Source of the DNA: Zygosaccharomyces rouxii
Taxonomy: Eukaryota; Ascomycota; Saccharomycetes; Saccharomycetales; Saccharomycetaceae
DNA: 64,000 nucleotides
NCBI RefSeq assembly: GCF_000026365.1
Contig: NC_012995.1
Location: forward strand, 870,501 to 934,500
Direction: 5' to 3'
The notes under the pieces: model-generated
What the model was told of the DNA's origin: nothing
Databases searched by the model: none
Seen by the model: only the letters and a program-made list of their open reading frames with translations
Position numbers and translations under genes: made by a program
Shown: positions 9,180-18,195 of the stretch, in pieces
How the letters are laid out: the number at the start of each line of letters is the position of its first letter
Numbering within the stretch: position 1 is the stretch's first letter

Positions 9180-11186
9180 TCACCACCTGGCACCACTACG
9201 GGTCGTATGTTTCCTCGTAGAAACGTGAGAAACCATTGATATGTCGCTGTCGTCCGCACTGGCATTTGAATTTGCTAGTTGTTGGGGTCTTGTAGACGAA
9301 CGTAAATGCTGAGTAGTGGTTTTGGAAGGTACCTTGTACTTGGATTGTGCTGTAGGTGCTGGAGGTGGTTGTTCGATAATTTCAAGAGTCTCCAAGTGCC
9401 TCGAGATGTCATCGATGGTAATATCTTCCACGGTCCTGTTGAAAGTCTTGTTCAATTCTTCGTCGTATACATAATCCTCGTCATCATTGTCGTCTTCACT
9501 GTGTAGTTCCTCTTGTGTAAATGGTACTGGTTCTTGTGTAACGCCCGTACCTTCGATACGTCTATGACGAGGAGCAGCAGGAGTTTCCTTTGATGGGTCC
9601 AAAGTCGTACCTGTAGGTTCACGATGCGTGCTCTTCGTTGTTTGAGCCTTTGATCTAGTAACTCTTGGAGCAACGTTTGCAGCGGCAACCTTATTGTTCG
9701 AAGGTATATCTTGGAAAAGAGTTTCAAAGCCAGGTATCATAGCTCTCCCCAATTTAATCACTTCTTCCGCCCATATTCTGATGACATCTCTTGCCTTCTT
9801 GGTCTTGTAAGGTTTCCAATTAGATTTACAACCTCTAACTATTTCTTTAACGACATGTTCTGAGCCCCATTCTTTAATCCAATTCTGATTTTGTAGACCT
9901 ATTAAATGGGCAAAAACCCCTGATACGATTGCCTTGTCTGAATATCCACCTTCCATTATGGATAAGACTTTACCATGACAATGCATTTGTGATAGCTTGA
10001 GGGCATCCTTAGTGAAGGCTGTGTAGAAATACGTGGGTACATTTGTACCATGTCTTTGCATGCTCGTTTGTTCAAATTCGCTGGCGTCAAACCCGGAACT
10101 GATAACAACCAGGCCTTTGAATGGTTTGTTTTGAGCCGCCATTTCAATTTTACCTTGTTTAAAGAATTCATCTGCTTTAACAAATAGAGACCTGTATTTG
10201 GTGTGATACAATTTAGCAAAGTCTTCTTCTGTTTCCCACGGGGAAAGATGGATGTTCCAAATGTTAACATCATGAGCATTCATGATACACGTCGAAGCAT
10301 TTTTAACATTTTCCTTAGTTGCGTATCCACTCTCTGTGGGGAAGGAATTGATATCATGCATTGAAAAATAACCAACTCGAGGATACTCTGCAAATTTTTT
10401 CCCAAATGAATCGTAACCTGGTGAATCTTCATCCTCTTCATCCGGTCTAAACCCAGCTCTTTTCCAACATATGTCTTGAGTACCATCACCATGGTGTAAA
10501 TCGAAATCTAATATCGCAGCATGGGTAACTCCAAAACGATCTTTTGCATACTCAATAGCAACATGTGCATTGTTCAAAAGACAAAACCCTGACGGTGTTG
10601 CTACATGGCAATGATGTCCTGGCGGTCTGATGGCAACAAACGCTCTATTACTGATGTGCTCTGGGGATGGACCGTCAAAAATGGAGTCAACAGCAGTCTC
10701 TAGGGCTCCAATCGACCCTTGTAACGCTTCAACTGTTTTTGAACTTAGATAGATATCACCTGCATTCCAAGATGCGGGAACTTCCACCTCTTTTGCTGCC
10801 AATTTTGCATCTGCCTCTTTACAAAGTCTTAGCAGTTGCGGAGGCCAATCTTTACCATGAACCTTTAGCACATGCGGTGACAATATAGAAGATTTCTTTC
10901 TATCACTCGATTTTAAAGTATAAAGTGCCGGATACATGGTAATTGCAGCTGCTATACCCAACGAACTCGCTAATAACCTCTCTGGTCTTTCCACTATACT
11001 CTTGAGGTACGATTTAGATACCCAATTCCGACCAAAAGAATGCTCTAAAGAATATGGAGACAATACTACAACAGCCTTGGCACTCTCAGGAATCTGGGAA
11101 GCTGCTCTAGCCGCAGATATCACATTAGGATTATTCTGTACAAACAGCTGAAACTGCCTGTAAAAGTTATCTAGTGGATCTGGCAT
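9180..11186 (-). CDS. HOS3: Class II histone deacetylase Hos3
   Basis: Trichostatin-insensitive histone deacetylase of the Hos3 branch. In S. cerevisiae it also sits at the bud neck and daughter spindle pole bodies. The protein has 668 residues (S. cerevisiae 697). The arginase-like deacetylase fold spans about residues 35-440. Catalytic signatures include RPPGHHCHVATPSGFC (tandem His), the metal ligands in ILDFDLHHGDGTQD, SSGFDASEFE, and MEGGYS near the end of the domain. The C-terminal 170 or so residues are low-complexity with acidic patches (SEDDNDDEDY) and Arg/Ser/Thr-rich ends, probably a targeting tail. The ATG at 11186 gives the full domain. Position corresponds to YPL116W. Confidence 0.96.
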   Translation of the reverse strand: MPDPLDNFYRQFQLFVQNNPNVISAARAASQIPESAKAVVVLSPYSLEHSFGRNWVSKSYLKSIVERPERLLASSLGIAAAITMYPALYTLKSSDRKKSSILSPHVLKVHGKDWPPQLLRLCKEADAKLAAKEVEVPASWNAGDIYLSSKTVEALQGSIGALETAVDSIFDGPSPEHISNRAFVAIRPPGHHCHVATPSGFCLLNNAHVAIEYAKDRFGVTHAAILDFDLHHGDGTQDICWKRAGFRPDEEDEDSPGYDSFGKKFAEYPRVGYFSMHDINSFPTESGYATKENVKNASTCIMNAHDVNIWNIHLSPWETEEDFAKLYHTKYRSLFVKADEFFKQGKIEMAAQNKPFKGLVVISSGFDASEFEQTSMQRHGTNVPTYFYTAFTKDALKLSQMHCHGKVLSIMEGGYSDKAIVSGVFAHLIGLQNQNWIKEWGSEHVVKEIVRGCKSNWKPYKTKKARDVIRIWAEEVIKLGRAMIPGFETLFQDIPSNNKVAAANVAPRVTRSKAQTTKSTHREPTGTTLDPSKETPAAPRHRRIEGTGVTQEPVPFTQEELHSEDDNDDEDYVYDEELNKTFNRTVEDITIDDISRHLETLEIIEQPPPAPTAQSKYKVPSKTTTQHLRSSTRPQQLANSNASADDSDISMVSHVSTRKHTTRSGARW

Positions 11187-11643
11187 GATACCAACGAAAT
11201 TATAGGCTTCCTGAAGTCCTGTAAGGGATTAAAGCTTAAAATCGATACTATTTGAACAACTCCCTTGAATTGTAGTTTAAACCTTGTTAAATTTCTATAC
11301 CTCTAGAATGTTTCGAATTTCCTTTGCTGTATTATCTCTTTAAGAATAACATAAACAAAAGCTAAATAATGATCAATTCGAACCGGACCTTCGAGAGTTC
11401 TGAGAATTGCACTAAAGGTTCCACGCACAATTAATTAAGTAATTATCAATGTGCACCGGGGCTTATTCCAGGATTTTAAAGGTTAATTTTTATTTTTTTA
11501 TAGTATCTTATATGTATTAGACAGATCCAGATAAGGTTTTCAATCTTGAACTTCTAGTTGTAACAAAGGATCAACAAGAGTTGAGGCAAAAGGGGGGGAT
11601 AAAAAGAATTTCTTCGATTATTTGATTGTTTGATCGTTGGAAA
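11187..11643. other. Divergent intergenic region HOS3-MCA1
   Basis: A 457-bp divergent promoter, AT-rich. A run of seven G (11592-11598) contains AGGGG, the stress-response element core, but it lies only about 50 bp before the MCA1 ATG and may be in the leader. Nothing else recognisable. Confidence 0.4.
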
Positions 11644-12894
11644 ATGTATCCAGGACATCAGGGAAACGGGTATCACAGACCTGCAGCACCACCTCCAGGT
11701 TATGGTGGTGGATATAGTAGACCACCTGTGCCACCTCCACAAGAAACAAATCACTACTCTAGACCTGCCGTTCCACCTCCAGGTAGAACTGCTGGTAATC
11801 GTGATGGTGGTTACAACAGACCACCAGCTCCACCACCAGGAGCTGGAGGTGCCTCTTATTCGAGGCCACCAGCTCCTACACCGGTAGATGGTCCACAAGG
11901 TTACGATAGGCCACAAGCAAATCTGCCACCACCACCATCACAGATGCAATCAATCCCTGGTACACAGTCATCTTACCAATACTCTATGTGTAATGGTAGG
12001 CGTAAGGCACTTATTGTGGGGATCAATTACATTGGATCTAAAAACGAATTACGTGGTTGTATTAACGATGCCCATAACATGTGGAACTTTCTTACTTCTA
12101 GGTATGGGTACCGTCCAGAAGATATCGTCATGTTGACTGATGATCAAAGGGATATGGTACGTATCCCTACGAAGGCAAACATGTTGAGGGCTATGCATTG
12201 GCTTGTCAATGGCGCAATGCCAAACGATTCACTATTTTTCCATTACTCTGGTCATGGTGGCCAGACAAAGGATTTAGATGGTGATGAGGTTGACGGTATG
12301 GATGACGTTATCTATCCAGTCGATTTCGAAATGGCAGGTGATATTGTCGATGATATAATGCACGATATTATGGTTAAACCATTACAGCCGGGTGTACGTC
12401 TTACAGCTCTATTTGATTCTTGTCATTCAGGTACTGTGCTTGATTTGCCATACACTTATTCTACTAAAGGTGTTGTCAAGGAGCCAAATATTTGGAAAGA
12501 TGTGGGACAAGATGGTTTTCAAGCGGTTATGGGATATGCTACAGGTAATACCAGTGCCATCACAGGTGCACTGGGATCACTAGCACGCTCTGTAAAGAAC
12601 AATTTGGGTGGCCACTCTTCTCGTGATCAAGTTATTCAAATGAAATTCTCACCTGCAGATATTGTTATGCTTTCTGGTTCTAAGGATAATCAAACCTCTG
12701 CAGATGCAGTTGAGGCCGGTCGAGCAACGGGTGCGATGTCTTATTCATTTGTTAAAGTTTTATCAATGCAACCCCAACAAAGTTACTTGTCATTGTTAAA
12801 CAACATGAGAGCTGAGCTTTCCAGTAAATACTCTCAAAAGCCTCAGTTATCTTCGTCGCATCCTCTTGACGTGAACCTGCAATTCATTATGTAA
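11644..12894 (+). CDS. MCA1: Metacaspase Mca1
   Basis: Type I metacaspase, an Arg/Lys-specific, Ca2+-dependent cysteine protease involved in stress-induced death and protein quality control. From ATG 11644 it has 416 residues (S. cerevisiae 432). The prodomain (about 1-110) is made of Pro/Gly/Tyr repeats in which RPxxPPP recurs about five times (for example [30 protein letters not shown]). It lacks the Q/N richness of the S. cerevisiae prodomain. The caspase-like domain starts near residue 118 ([13 protein letters not shown]). The catalytic dyad is His204 in FHYSGHGGQ and Cys260 in DSCHSGT. A TTG six codons upstream is in frame but not used. It converges with BFR1 with an 88-bp gap. Matches YOR197W. 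Confidence 0.97.
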   Translation: MYPGHQGNGYHRPAAPPPGYGGGYSRPPVPPPQETNHYSRPAVPPPGRTAGNRDGGYNRPPAPPPGAGGASYSRPPAPTPVDGPQGYDRPQANLPPPPSQMQSIPGTQSSYQYSMCNGRRKALIVGINYIGSKNELRGCINDAHNMWNFLTSRYGYRPEDIVMLTDDQRDMVRIPTKANMLRAMHWLVNGAMPNDSLFFHYSGHGGQTKDLDGDEVDGMDDVIYPVDFEMAGDIVDDIMHDIMVKPLQPGVRLTALFDSCHSGTVLDLPYTYSTKGVVKEPNIWKDVGQDGFQAVMGYATGNTSAITGALGSLARSVKNNLGGHSSRDQVIQMKFSPADIVMLSGSKDNQTSADAVEAGRATGAMSYSFVKVLSMQPQQSYLSLLNNMRAELSSKYSQKPQLSSSHPLDVNLQFIM

Positions 12895-12982
12895 GATATT
12901 AAACGGAAAACAAAAAAAATCTTTGTAGGAGTTTCTCCTTTGACTCTATTTACTTATAAGTTCGATTTATGAGGGCGCTGGA

Positions 12983-14365
12983 TTATTGTGCATTTTCCTT
13001 TTGTTCCTCTTGCTCCTTAGCTCTTTTAGCCTCTAGAGCTTCCTTAACCTGTTTCTCCTTTTCAGAGTAATCAGTTTCCAATTGAGAGATCTGCTTTTCG
13101 ACTTGTTCGATGTTCTTTTCGGTTTGCTCATCTTGCTTGGAAGTGTAGCTTTCCAATTTTTCCTTCAATTGATCGACTGTAGTAGAGACTTGATCTTGGG
13201 AGATAGGGACAGTAACTTCCAATTCCGCCAATGCTGCAATCAAGGTTGGTTCCAAAGTAAAATCATGGTTGGTGTTGACTGAGCCACCGTTAGCTTGTTG
13301 GCCTTGTTGTTTCTTCTTAAGTTTCTTTGACTTAGAAGGTTCCGTATTGGAAATGTCATCCTTTTTGTTGATAGGAACTAAATCAGCGTCGTCTACCTTT
13401 TTAACAGGTTGGGCAGGTTTGGAGTCCTTGTCGTCATCAAACAATTTTCTTTGAGGCTTTTCGTAAGTTGGATCTAAGACAAATAGAGCATTCTCAATGG
13501 TACCAATTTCAGAGGAAAAGGCTGGCAATTTAGCATGAGCCAATTTCTCTTGTAATTTACCCAATTTTGCGTCTTTTTCTTCTAGCAATTTAGACAATTT
13601 TTGATCTTCTTCACGTTTCAAACGGTCCTTCTCTAATTTTTGCTTATAGGCTTTAAATTCACCATCAAAATCAGCTCTAATCTTCTTAATTTGGGCATAG
13701 ATTTCATCACGCTTCTTGTACAATGCAGTACGCTTGTTAAACAAGGTTTGACGTTTATCGTAGACACCTTGAGTCTTGGATTGTAGAGAATTCAATTTCT
13801 CTTGAGTTTGTTCAAATTTATCAGAAACTTCACGAGGGTTCAATTGACTCAATTCTTCCTTCAAAGATGCAATTTGTTGCTTATCATTTTCAATAGACTT
13901 CTTAACTGGCTCCACAGCAACTAAATCTTTGTTCAATTTGTTCAAAGCTTGCATTTCCTTAACAAGACGCTTTTCATCCACTAAAGTCAAATCACCAGAT
14001 GAAATTGCTTCTTCAATTTCATTTATCCTCTGTTTGACTTCGGCAGTAGTAGAATATTTGGCCTTACGACCCAATTTTTCATTGATTTCACCAGTCTTAC
14101 GTTTGATATTGGCATCTAATTGCTTAACTCTTTCGTGTATAGCGTTTCTACGACTTTTGAGATCTGCCTGGGTCTTGATAATTTCTCTGGTTTGTTCTTG
14201 TAACTTCTTTCTCTCATTTTGAGTCACATCAGAAATTTGGTTTTGATCAATCTGCTTACGTAGGACTGCAATTTCACCATCGATCTTTTTTAATTGGGTG
14301 TTGTAAACATCTAATTTCTTGTCTCTGACGGAAACGTCAGGTCTCTTGATCCTTGCTTGGGACAT
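12983..14365 (-). CDS. BFR1: mRNP-associated coiled-coil protein Bfr1
   Basis: Bfr1 associates with polysomal mRNP complexes, mostly at the ER, and was found as a suppressor of brefeldin A sensitivity in the secretory pathway. The product has 460 residues from the ATG at 14365 (S. cerevisiae 470); an in-frame TTG two codons upstream is ignored. Most of the protein is charged coiled coil (KRPDVSVRDKKLDVYN, then Lys/Glu/Gln/Leu heptads to about residue 280). A less ordered linker with SKSKKLKKK follows, then a second coiled coil to the Glu/Lys/Gln-rich C-terminus. No catalytic domain. Matches YOR198C and stays next to MCA1. Confidence 0.96.
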   Translation of the reverse strand: MSQARIKRPDVSVRDKKLDVYNTQLKKIDGEIAVLRKQIDQNQISDVTQNERKKLQEQTREIIKTQADLKSRRNAIHERVKQLDANIKRKTGEINEKLGRKAKYSTTAEVKQRINEIEEAISSGDLTLVDEKRLVKEMQALNKLNKDLVAVEPVKKSIENDKQQIASLKEELSQLNPREVSDKFEQTQEKLNSLQSKTQGVYDKRQTLFNKRTALYKKRDEIYAQIKKIRADFDGEFKAYKQKLEKDRLKREEDQKLSKLLEEKDAKLGKLQEKLAHAKLPAFSSEIGTIENALFVLDPTYEKPQRKLFDDDKDSKPAQPVKKVDDADLVPINKKDDISNTEPSKSKKLKKKQQGQQANGGSVNTNHDFTLEPTLIAALAELEVTVPISQDQVSTTVDQLKEKLESYTSKQDEQTEKNIEQVEKQISQLETDYSEKEKQVKEALEAKRAKEQEEQKENAQ

Positions 14366-14689
14366 GCTCAATTGTATTATTCTATTTCTAGATACTCAAT
14401 TGAAACCGATTGCAGAGGCAACTAAAACCTAATACTTTTTAATCGAATGAAGTTTCCAATGAGTTGGCCTTTCTTCCTGACTGGCCAAGTGTTGAAATTT
14501 TTTTTCACGTCTCGTTTTTCCTTTTCTAAGAAACAAAAATACAAACAAAGAAAGTCAGAGATTTGGTAAATAAAACTCTTTATTTAGGTCAGAAGTCGCG
14601 TCTTACAATTTAATACGTGGATCAATTAAACTACTGGAATTTTGAGCAATTTGTTGCAATTTTCAGATCTAATTTTGGTTAATTACACG

Positions 14690-14703
14690 TCGTATGTCGT
14701 ATA
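14690..14703 (+). promoter_or_regulatory. Tandem sterol regulatory element-like site
   Basis: TCGTATGTCGTATA contains two adjacent copies of the Upc2/Ecm22 core (TCGTATA), the second a perfect match. It lies about 450 bp upstream of IDI1, an isoprenoid/sterol pathway gene, so sterol control is plausible. Motif evidence only. Confidence 0.45.
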
Positions 14704-14742
14704 GCAACATAATTGCCAGTCCACAAGACACTTGATTTGCGG

Positions 14743-14759
14743 TGTTGCCTGCGGCAACA
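14743..14759. repeat. Short perfect inverted repeat
   Basis: TGTTGCC and GGCAACA form 7-bp inverted arms around a 3-bp spacer (TGC). It could be a dimeric regulator's site; no factor is assigned. Confidence 0.4.
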
Positions 14760-15152
14760 GTGGTATATGACCATTTGACTGTGATATTAAGTGAATTTCT
14801 CGAGGAAGTCCGCTCTATACAGATATTCACAACTAAATACTCGAAATTTCGCTAAATCATCGAAAAGTGGTTAAATTTGAGTGGGGGAAAAAACAGTATG
14901 TAGCTTGAAGTTTCCTGGATCTTATAAAATTATTCTTATGTTTCTCTTGTAGGTCTAACCGCCTAATATTTCAATAGTTGGGAAATTATGGCATTAGCTT
15001 ATTATCGTCGCCTTGTACGATGAAATATCCATCATCAACAGGAAAACTTAAAAGAAAAAACATAGAAAGATTCACAAACTATTATCCTATATAGCTAGGA
15101 GAGGATCCCTCATCTGTGCCGCTGTTCAGCCTGTTAACCCCTTCGTTTCGTT

Positions 15153-15986
15153 ATGACTCAACAGTTCTCTAAATTAGTGGAAAGTCTTGGAGCTCAGGAG
15201 ATTCTTGATGAATTTCCTGAAATTATTCCAGTACAAAAAAGACCTAATACCCATTCTAGTTCATCGTCCAGCGAAGAAAGTAGTGACAATGTTTTCTCAG
15301 GTCATGATGAGGAGCAAATCAAATTGATGAATGAAAATTGCATCGTCTTGGACTGGAATGACGAAGCAGTTGGTGCAGGAACTAAAAAATTGTGCCATTT
15401 AATGAAAAACATCGAAAAGGGTTTACTTCATCGTGCATTCTCTATATTTATTTTCAACGAACAAGGTGAATTGCTATTACAACAAAGAGCATCAGAAAAG
15501 ATTACTTTCCCCGATCTTTGGACAAATACCTGTTGTTCACATCCACTTTGTGTTGATGATGAAATTGGTCTAAAGGGAACATTAGAGAGTAAGGTTGATG
15601 GTGCAAGAACTGCTGCCATTAGAAAATTAGATCAAGAATTGGGTATCCCACAACAGCAGACTAAGGAACATGGTCAATTCCATTTTTTGAATAGAATTCA
15701 CTATATGGCTCCCAGTAACGAACCTTGGGGTGAGCATGAAATTGATTACATCTTTTTTTACAAGCTAAACAAGGGCCAAGATTTAACGGTGCAACCCAAT
15801 TTGAATGAAGTCCAGGATTACAAATGGGTTAACAAAAATACTTTGCAAGAAATGTTCAAGGATTCAAACTTGAAGTTTACACCATGGTTTAAGCTAATCT
15901 GCGAAAGTTATCTATTCGAATGGTGGGGCAAACTCGATGACTTATCAGGTGTGGAAAATGATCGTAGAATTCACAGACTATTGTAA
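15153..15986 (+). CDS. IDI1: Isopentenyl-diphosphate delta-isomerase
   Basis: Type I IPP isomerase, converting isopentenyl diphosphate to dimethylallyl diphosphate for sterol and other isoprenoid synthesis. The protein has 277 residues (S. cerevisiae 288). The Nudix-like fold spans about residues 90-260. The catalytic cysteine is in TNTCCSHPL (about residues 124-132), the Nudix-type helix is [16 protein letters not shown], and the catalytic glutamate lies in the [13 protein letters not shown] segment. The N-terminal 60 residues hold a Ser-rich stretch ([11 protein letters not shown]) that is variable in yeasts. The ATG at 15153 is the first in frame. It corresponds to YPL117C. Confidence 0.97.
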   Translation: MTQQFSKLVESLGAQEILDEFPEIIPVQKRPNTHSSSSSSEESSDNVFSGHDEEQIKLMNENCIVLDWNDEAVGAGTKKLCHLMKNIEKGLLHRAFSIFIFNEQGELLLQQRASEKITFPDLWTNTCCSHPLCVDDEIGLKGTLESKVDGARTAAIRKLDQELGIPQQQTKEHGQFHFLNRIHYMAPSNEPWGEHEIDYIFFYKLNKGQDLTVQPNLNEVQDYKWVNKNTLQEMFKDSNLKFTPWFKLICESYLFEWWGKLDDLSGVENDRRIHRLL

Positions 15987-16107
15987 TCTACTACGTCTAA
16001 ACTCACAAACAGACAGTATTCACCATGCAATTTTATAAATGTAACTTATAAAGCATCCTTAGTTGTAAAAGAAAGAGGGAAACAAAAATTGTATTTACAT
16101 ATACTAT

Positions 16108-17301
16108 TTACATATTTGAACCTTTGAGAAGATAGTTAATTAGCAATGCCGTTGCTACACTGACGTTTAGAGAATCTACAGGTCCCTTCTCATCATCTCT
16201 TCCAAATGGGATTTCAACGAAAAAATCACTTCTCATTTTTAAATTCGTTCTTACACCGCTACCTTCATTACCAACCACTAATACCACAGGGACCTGTTCA
16301 CATAAGCCTTCTAAATCGTTTAATTCTAATATTTTACCGCTGTTAAATTTCTTGTCCTTCTGTGTGAAGTCCGTTAATCCTGCAGTAACAAATGTCCAGC
16401 CACCGCCTTGCTGAGATTCAGAGAAAAACGACAAGGGCTTATCCACATAAAAAATTGGTAGCAGTTCTATAGCACCACTACTAGTTTTGGAGACCGCAGC
16501 TGATAGTGGTGCACAATTCTTTCGCGACATCACTATAAAATCTGCTCCCAAGAAATAAGCACTTCTCATAATGGCACCAATATTATGGGGATCAACCACT
16601 TCATCCAGATAAATTCCTAACGGGAAGTTCTTACCGTTTTTGACTCCATATGGCATCTCTTGTGTGATTTTTTCATCTTCAAATGCAAGCTCGCTGTATT
16701 GTATAGTACCTGATTCAGGATTTACCATTTGTAAATGAGAGATTTCTGGGGGTTGTAAAGGTTTCGTTTCTAGTATGATGTTGTTATGCACTGCATAATT
16801 AGTCATTAGATTGAGACGATGCTTATCAGTCTCTACCAATTCTACATTACGGGACTTGGCCAATTTTTGTAATCTCGGATCTAATTGTCCATAATGAAGT
16901 AACCTAGAATAATACTCCCTCTTATTACCTTGTAATGCTGCAAGTACACTATTTGTACCGTAAACGTATTCCATCAATGGATTGGGTCTTAAGCCCTGCG
17001 TAGCGTTCTTCTTCTCGAATTTATGCACGTGTGTTGTCCTTTCCTGCTCCATACGTCGTTGATTCTCCTTCAATCTCAGCTCATGAGCTTTCCTCTTACC
17101 GAATGGATCTCTGGGCTCCTGCTGTTGCTTCTGTTTAGCATGAACATGAGCATATTTCCTCTTGAACCAAGCTTCTTTATCCTCACCAGCTCTTTCCCAA
17201 GCTTTCTTTCGAGTCAGTTGTGGAATATTTCTATCCACTTTAACACCACTCCTCCTAGCACAGCTAGTAAAACCTCTTATAGCACCATAGATGAGGCTCA
17301 T
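16108..17301 (-). CDS. MRM1: Mitochondrial 21S rRNA 2'-O-ribose methyltransferase
   Basis: SpoU/TrmH-family enzyme that 2'-O-methylates a guanosine in the mitochondrial large-subunit rRNA (Pet56). SPOUT motifs are in order: LDEVVDPHNIGAIMRSA (motif 1), VVLVVGNEGSGV (motif 2) and SLNVSVATALLINY (motif 3), ending LLKGSNM. An N-terminal substrate-binding domain starts near YVYGTNSVLAAL. Start choice is uncertain. In-frame ATGs lie at 17355, 17340 and 17301. I prefer 17301 because it begins a good mitochondrial presequence (MSLIYGAIRGFTSCARRSG), has A at -3, and leaves room for the PAC element at 17356-17363, which the 17355 start would overlap. That gives 397 residues. Divergent from HIS3, as in S. 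cerevisiae (YOR201C-YOR202W). Confidence 0.93.
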   Translation of the reverse strand: MSLIYGAIRGFTSCARRSGVKVDRNIPQLTRKKAWERAGEDKEAWFKRKYAHVHAKQKQQQEPRDPFGKRKAHELRLKENQRRMEQERTTHVHKFEKKNATQGLRPNPLMEYVYGTNSVLAALQGNKREYYSRLLHYGQLDPRLQKLAKSRNVELVETDKHRLNLMTNYAVHNNIILETKPLQPPEISHLQMVNPESGTIQYSELAFEDEKITQEMPYGVKNGKNFPLGIYLDEVVDPHNIGAIMRSAYFLGADFIVMSRKNCAPLSAAVSKTSSGAIELLPIFYVDKPLSFFSESQQGGGWTFVTAGLTDFTQKDKKFNSGKILELNDLEGLCEQVPVVLVVGNEGSGVRTNLKMRSDFFVEIPFGRDDEKGPVDSLNVSVATALLINYLLKGSNM

Positions 17302-17351
17302 TTTAACGAATTTTCTCTCGAAGCTTGAATAGCTTAGCATAGTGGCTCTTC

Positions 17352-17403
17352 TCATCTCATCGCGGAATTGAAAAATTTCAACCACTATAAAATCTATTAT
17401 AAA
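17352..17403. promoter_or_regulatory. PAC/RRPE elements and TATA boxes of the MRM1/HIS3 promoter
   Basis: Two TCATC units (17352-17361) run into CTCATCGC (17356-17363), the reverse complement of the PAC core GCGATGAG. TGAAAAATTTCA, an RRPE-like palindrome identical to the one upstream of NOP14, occupies 17369-17380. TATAAAA (17386-17392) and TATAAA (17398-17403) lie 55-72 bp before the HIS3 ATG. No Gcn4 site (TGACTCA) occurs in this interval. Confidence 0.55.
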
Positions 17404-17457
17404 TACAGTGAAAAGTGCCAAGACTTCTGGTGAATTCTAACTAATAACCATACCATC

Positions 17458-18138
17458 ATGATTCCTGAGCAAGGTGAGCACAAGGCTTTTGTGCAGAGAA
17501 ATACCAACGAAACCAAAATCCAGATCGCCATTTCCTTAAATGGTGGTCACATTGAAATTCCAGAGTCCATCATAGGTAAGAAGAGAGTTGAAAGTGATGG
17601 CGTAGCTACGCAAGCTACTAGTTCTCAAACGATCGACATTCATACCGGTGTCGGATTCCTCGACCATATGATTCATGCTCTGGCGAAACACTCTGGTTGG
17701 TCACTAATCGTTGAATGTATTGGTGATTTGCACATCGATGATCACCATACCACTGAAGACTGCGGTATTGCCCTAGGTGATGCTTTCAAACAGGCCTTGG
17801 GACAGGTACGTGGTGTGAAAAGATTTGGATTCGGTTTTGCGCCATTAGATGAGGCTTTATCAAGAGCTGTTGTCGATCTATCCAATAGACCATATTCTGT
17901 TATTGAATTAGGATTGAAAAGAGAAAAAATCGGTGATTTGTCCTGTGAAATGATTCCACATTTTCTAGAAAGTTTTACTGAAGCAGCTAGATTGACTGTT
18001 CATGTGGACTGTTTGAGAGGTTTCAACGACCATCACAGAAGTGAAAGTGCATTTAAGGCACTAGCGGTAGCCCTTAGAGAAGCAACTTCACCTAATGGTA
18101 CCAACGATGTCCCATCTACGAAGGGTGTTCTCATGTGA
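17458..18138 (+). CDS. HIS3: Imidazoleglycerol-phosphate dehydratase
   Basis: Sixth step of histidine biosynthesis, dehydrating imidazole glycerol phosphate to imidazole acetol phosphate; a Mn2+-dependent cytosolic enzyme. The 226-residue length is the usual yeast length, with only an end-variable N-terminus. Metal-binding repeats are visible: [16 protein letters not shown] with [12 protein letters not shown] in the first half, and [11 protein letters not shown] with [16 protein letters not shown] in the second. The C-terminus [11 protein letters not shown] is family-typical. ATG at 17458. It converges with MRP51 with only 57 bp between stop codons, so the 3' UTRs must overlap. Confidence 0.98.
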
Positions 18139-18195
18139 ATTAAATGGCAGAAAGTTTAAACCTGTATATTTATTTACACGATATTATGAAATAGT

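Larger units (their letters stand above)
14366..15152. other. Divergent intergenic region BFR1-IDI1
   Basis: A 787-bp divergent promoter. It holds a tandem sterol-response-like element (14690-14703) and a short palindrome (14743-14759), listed separately. The rest is AT-rich with no ORF or RNA gene that I can support. Confidence 0.45.
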
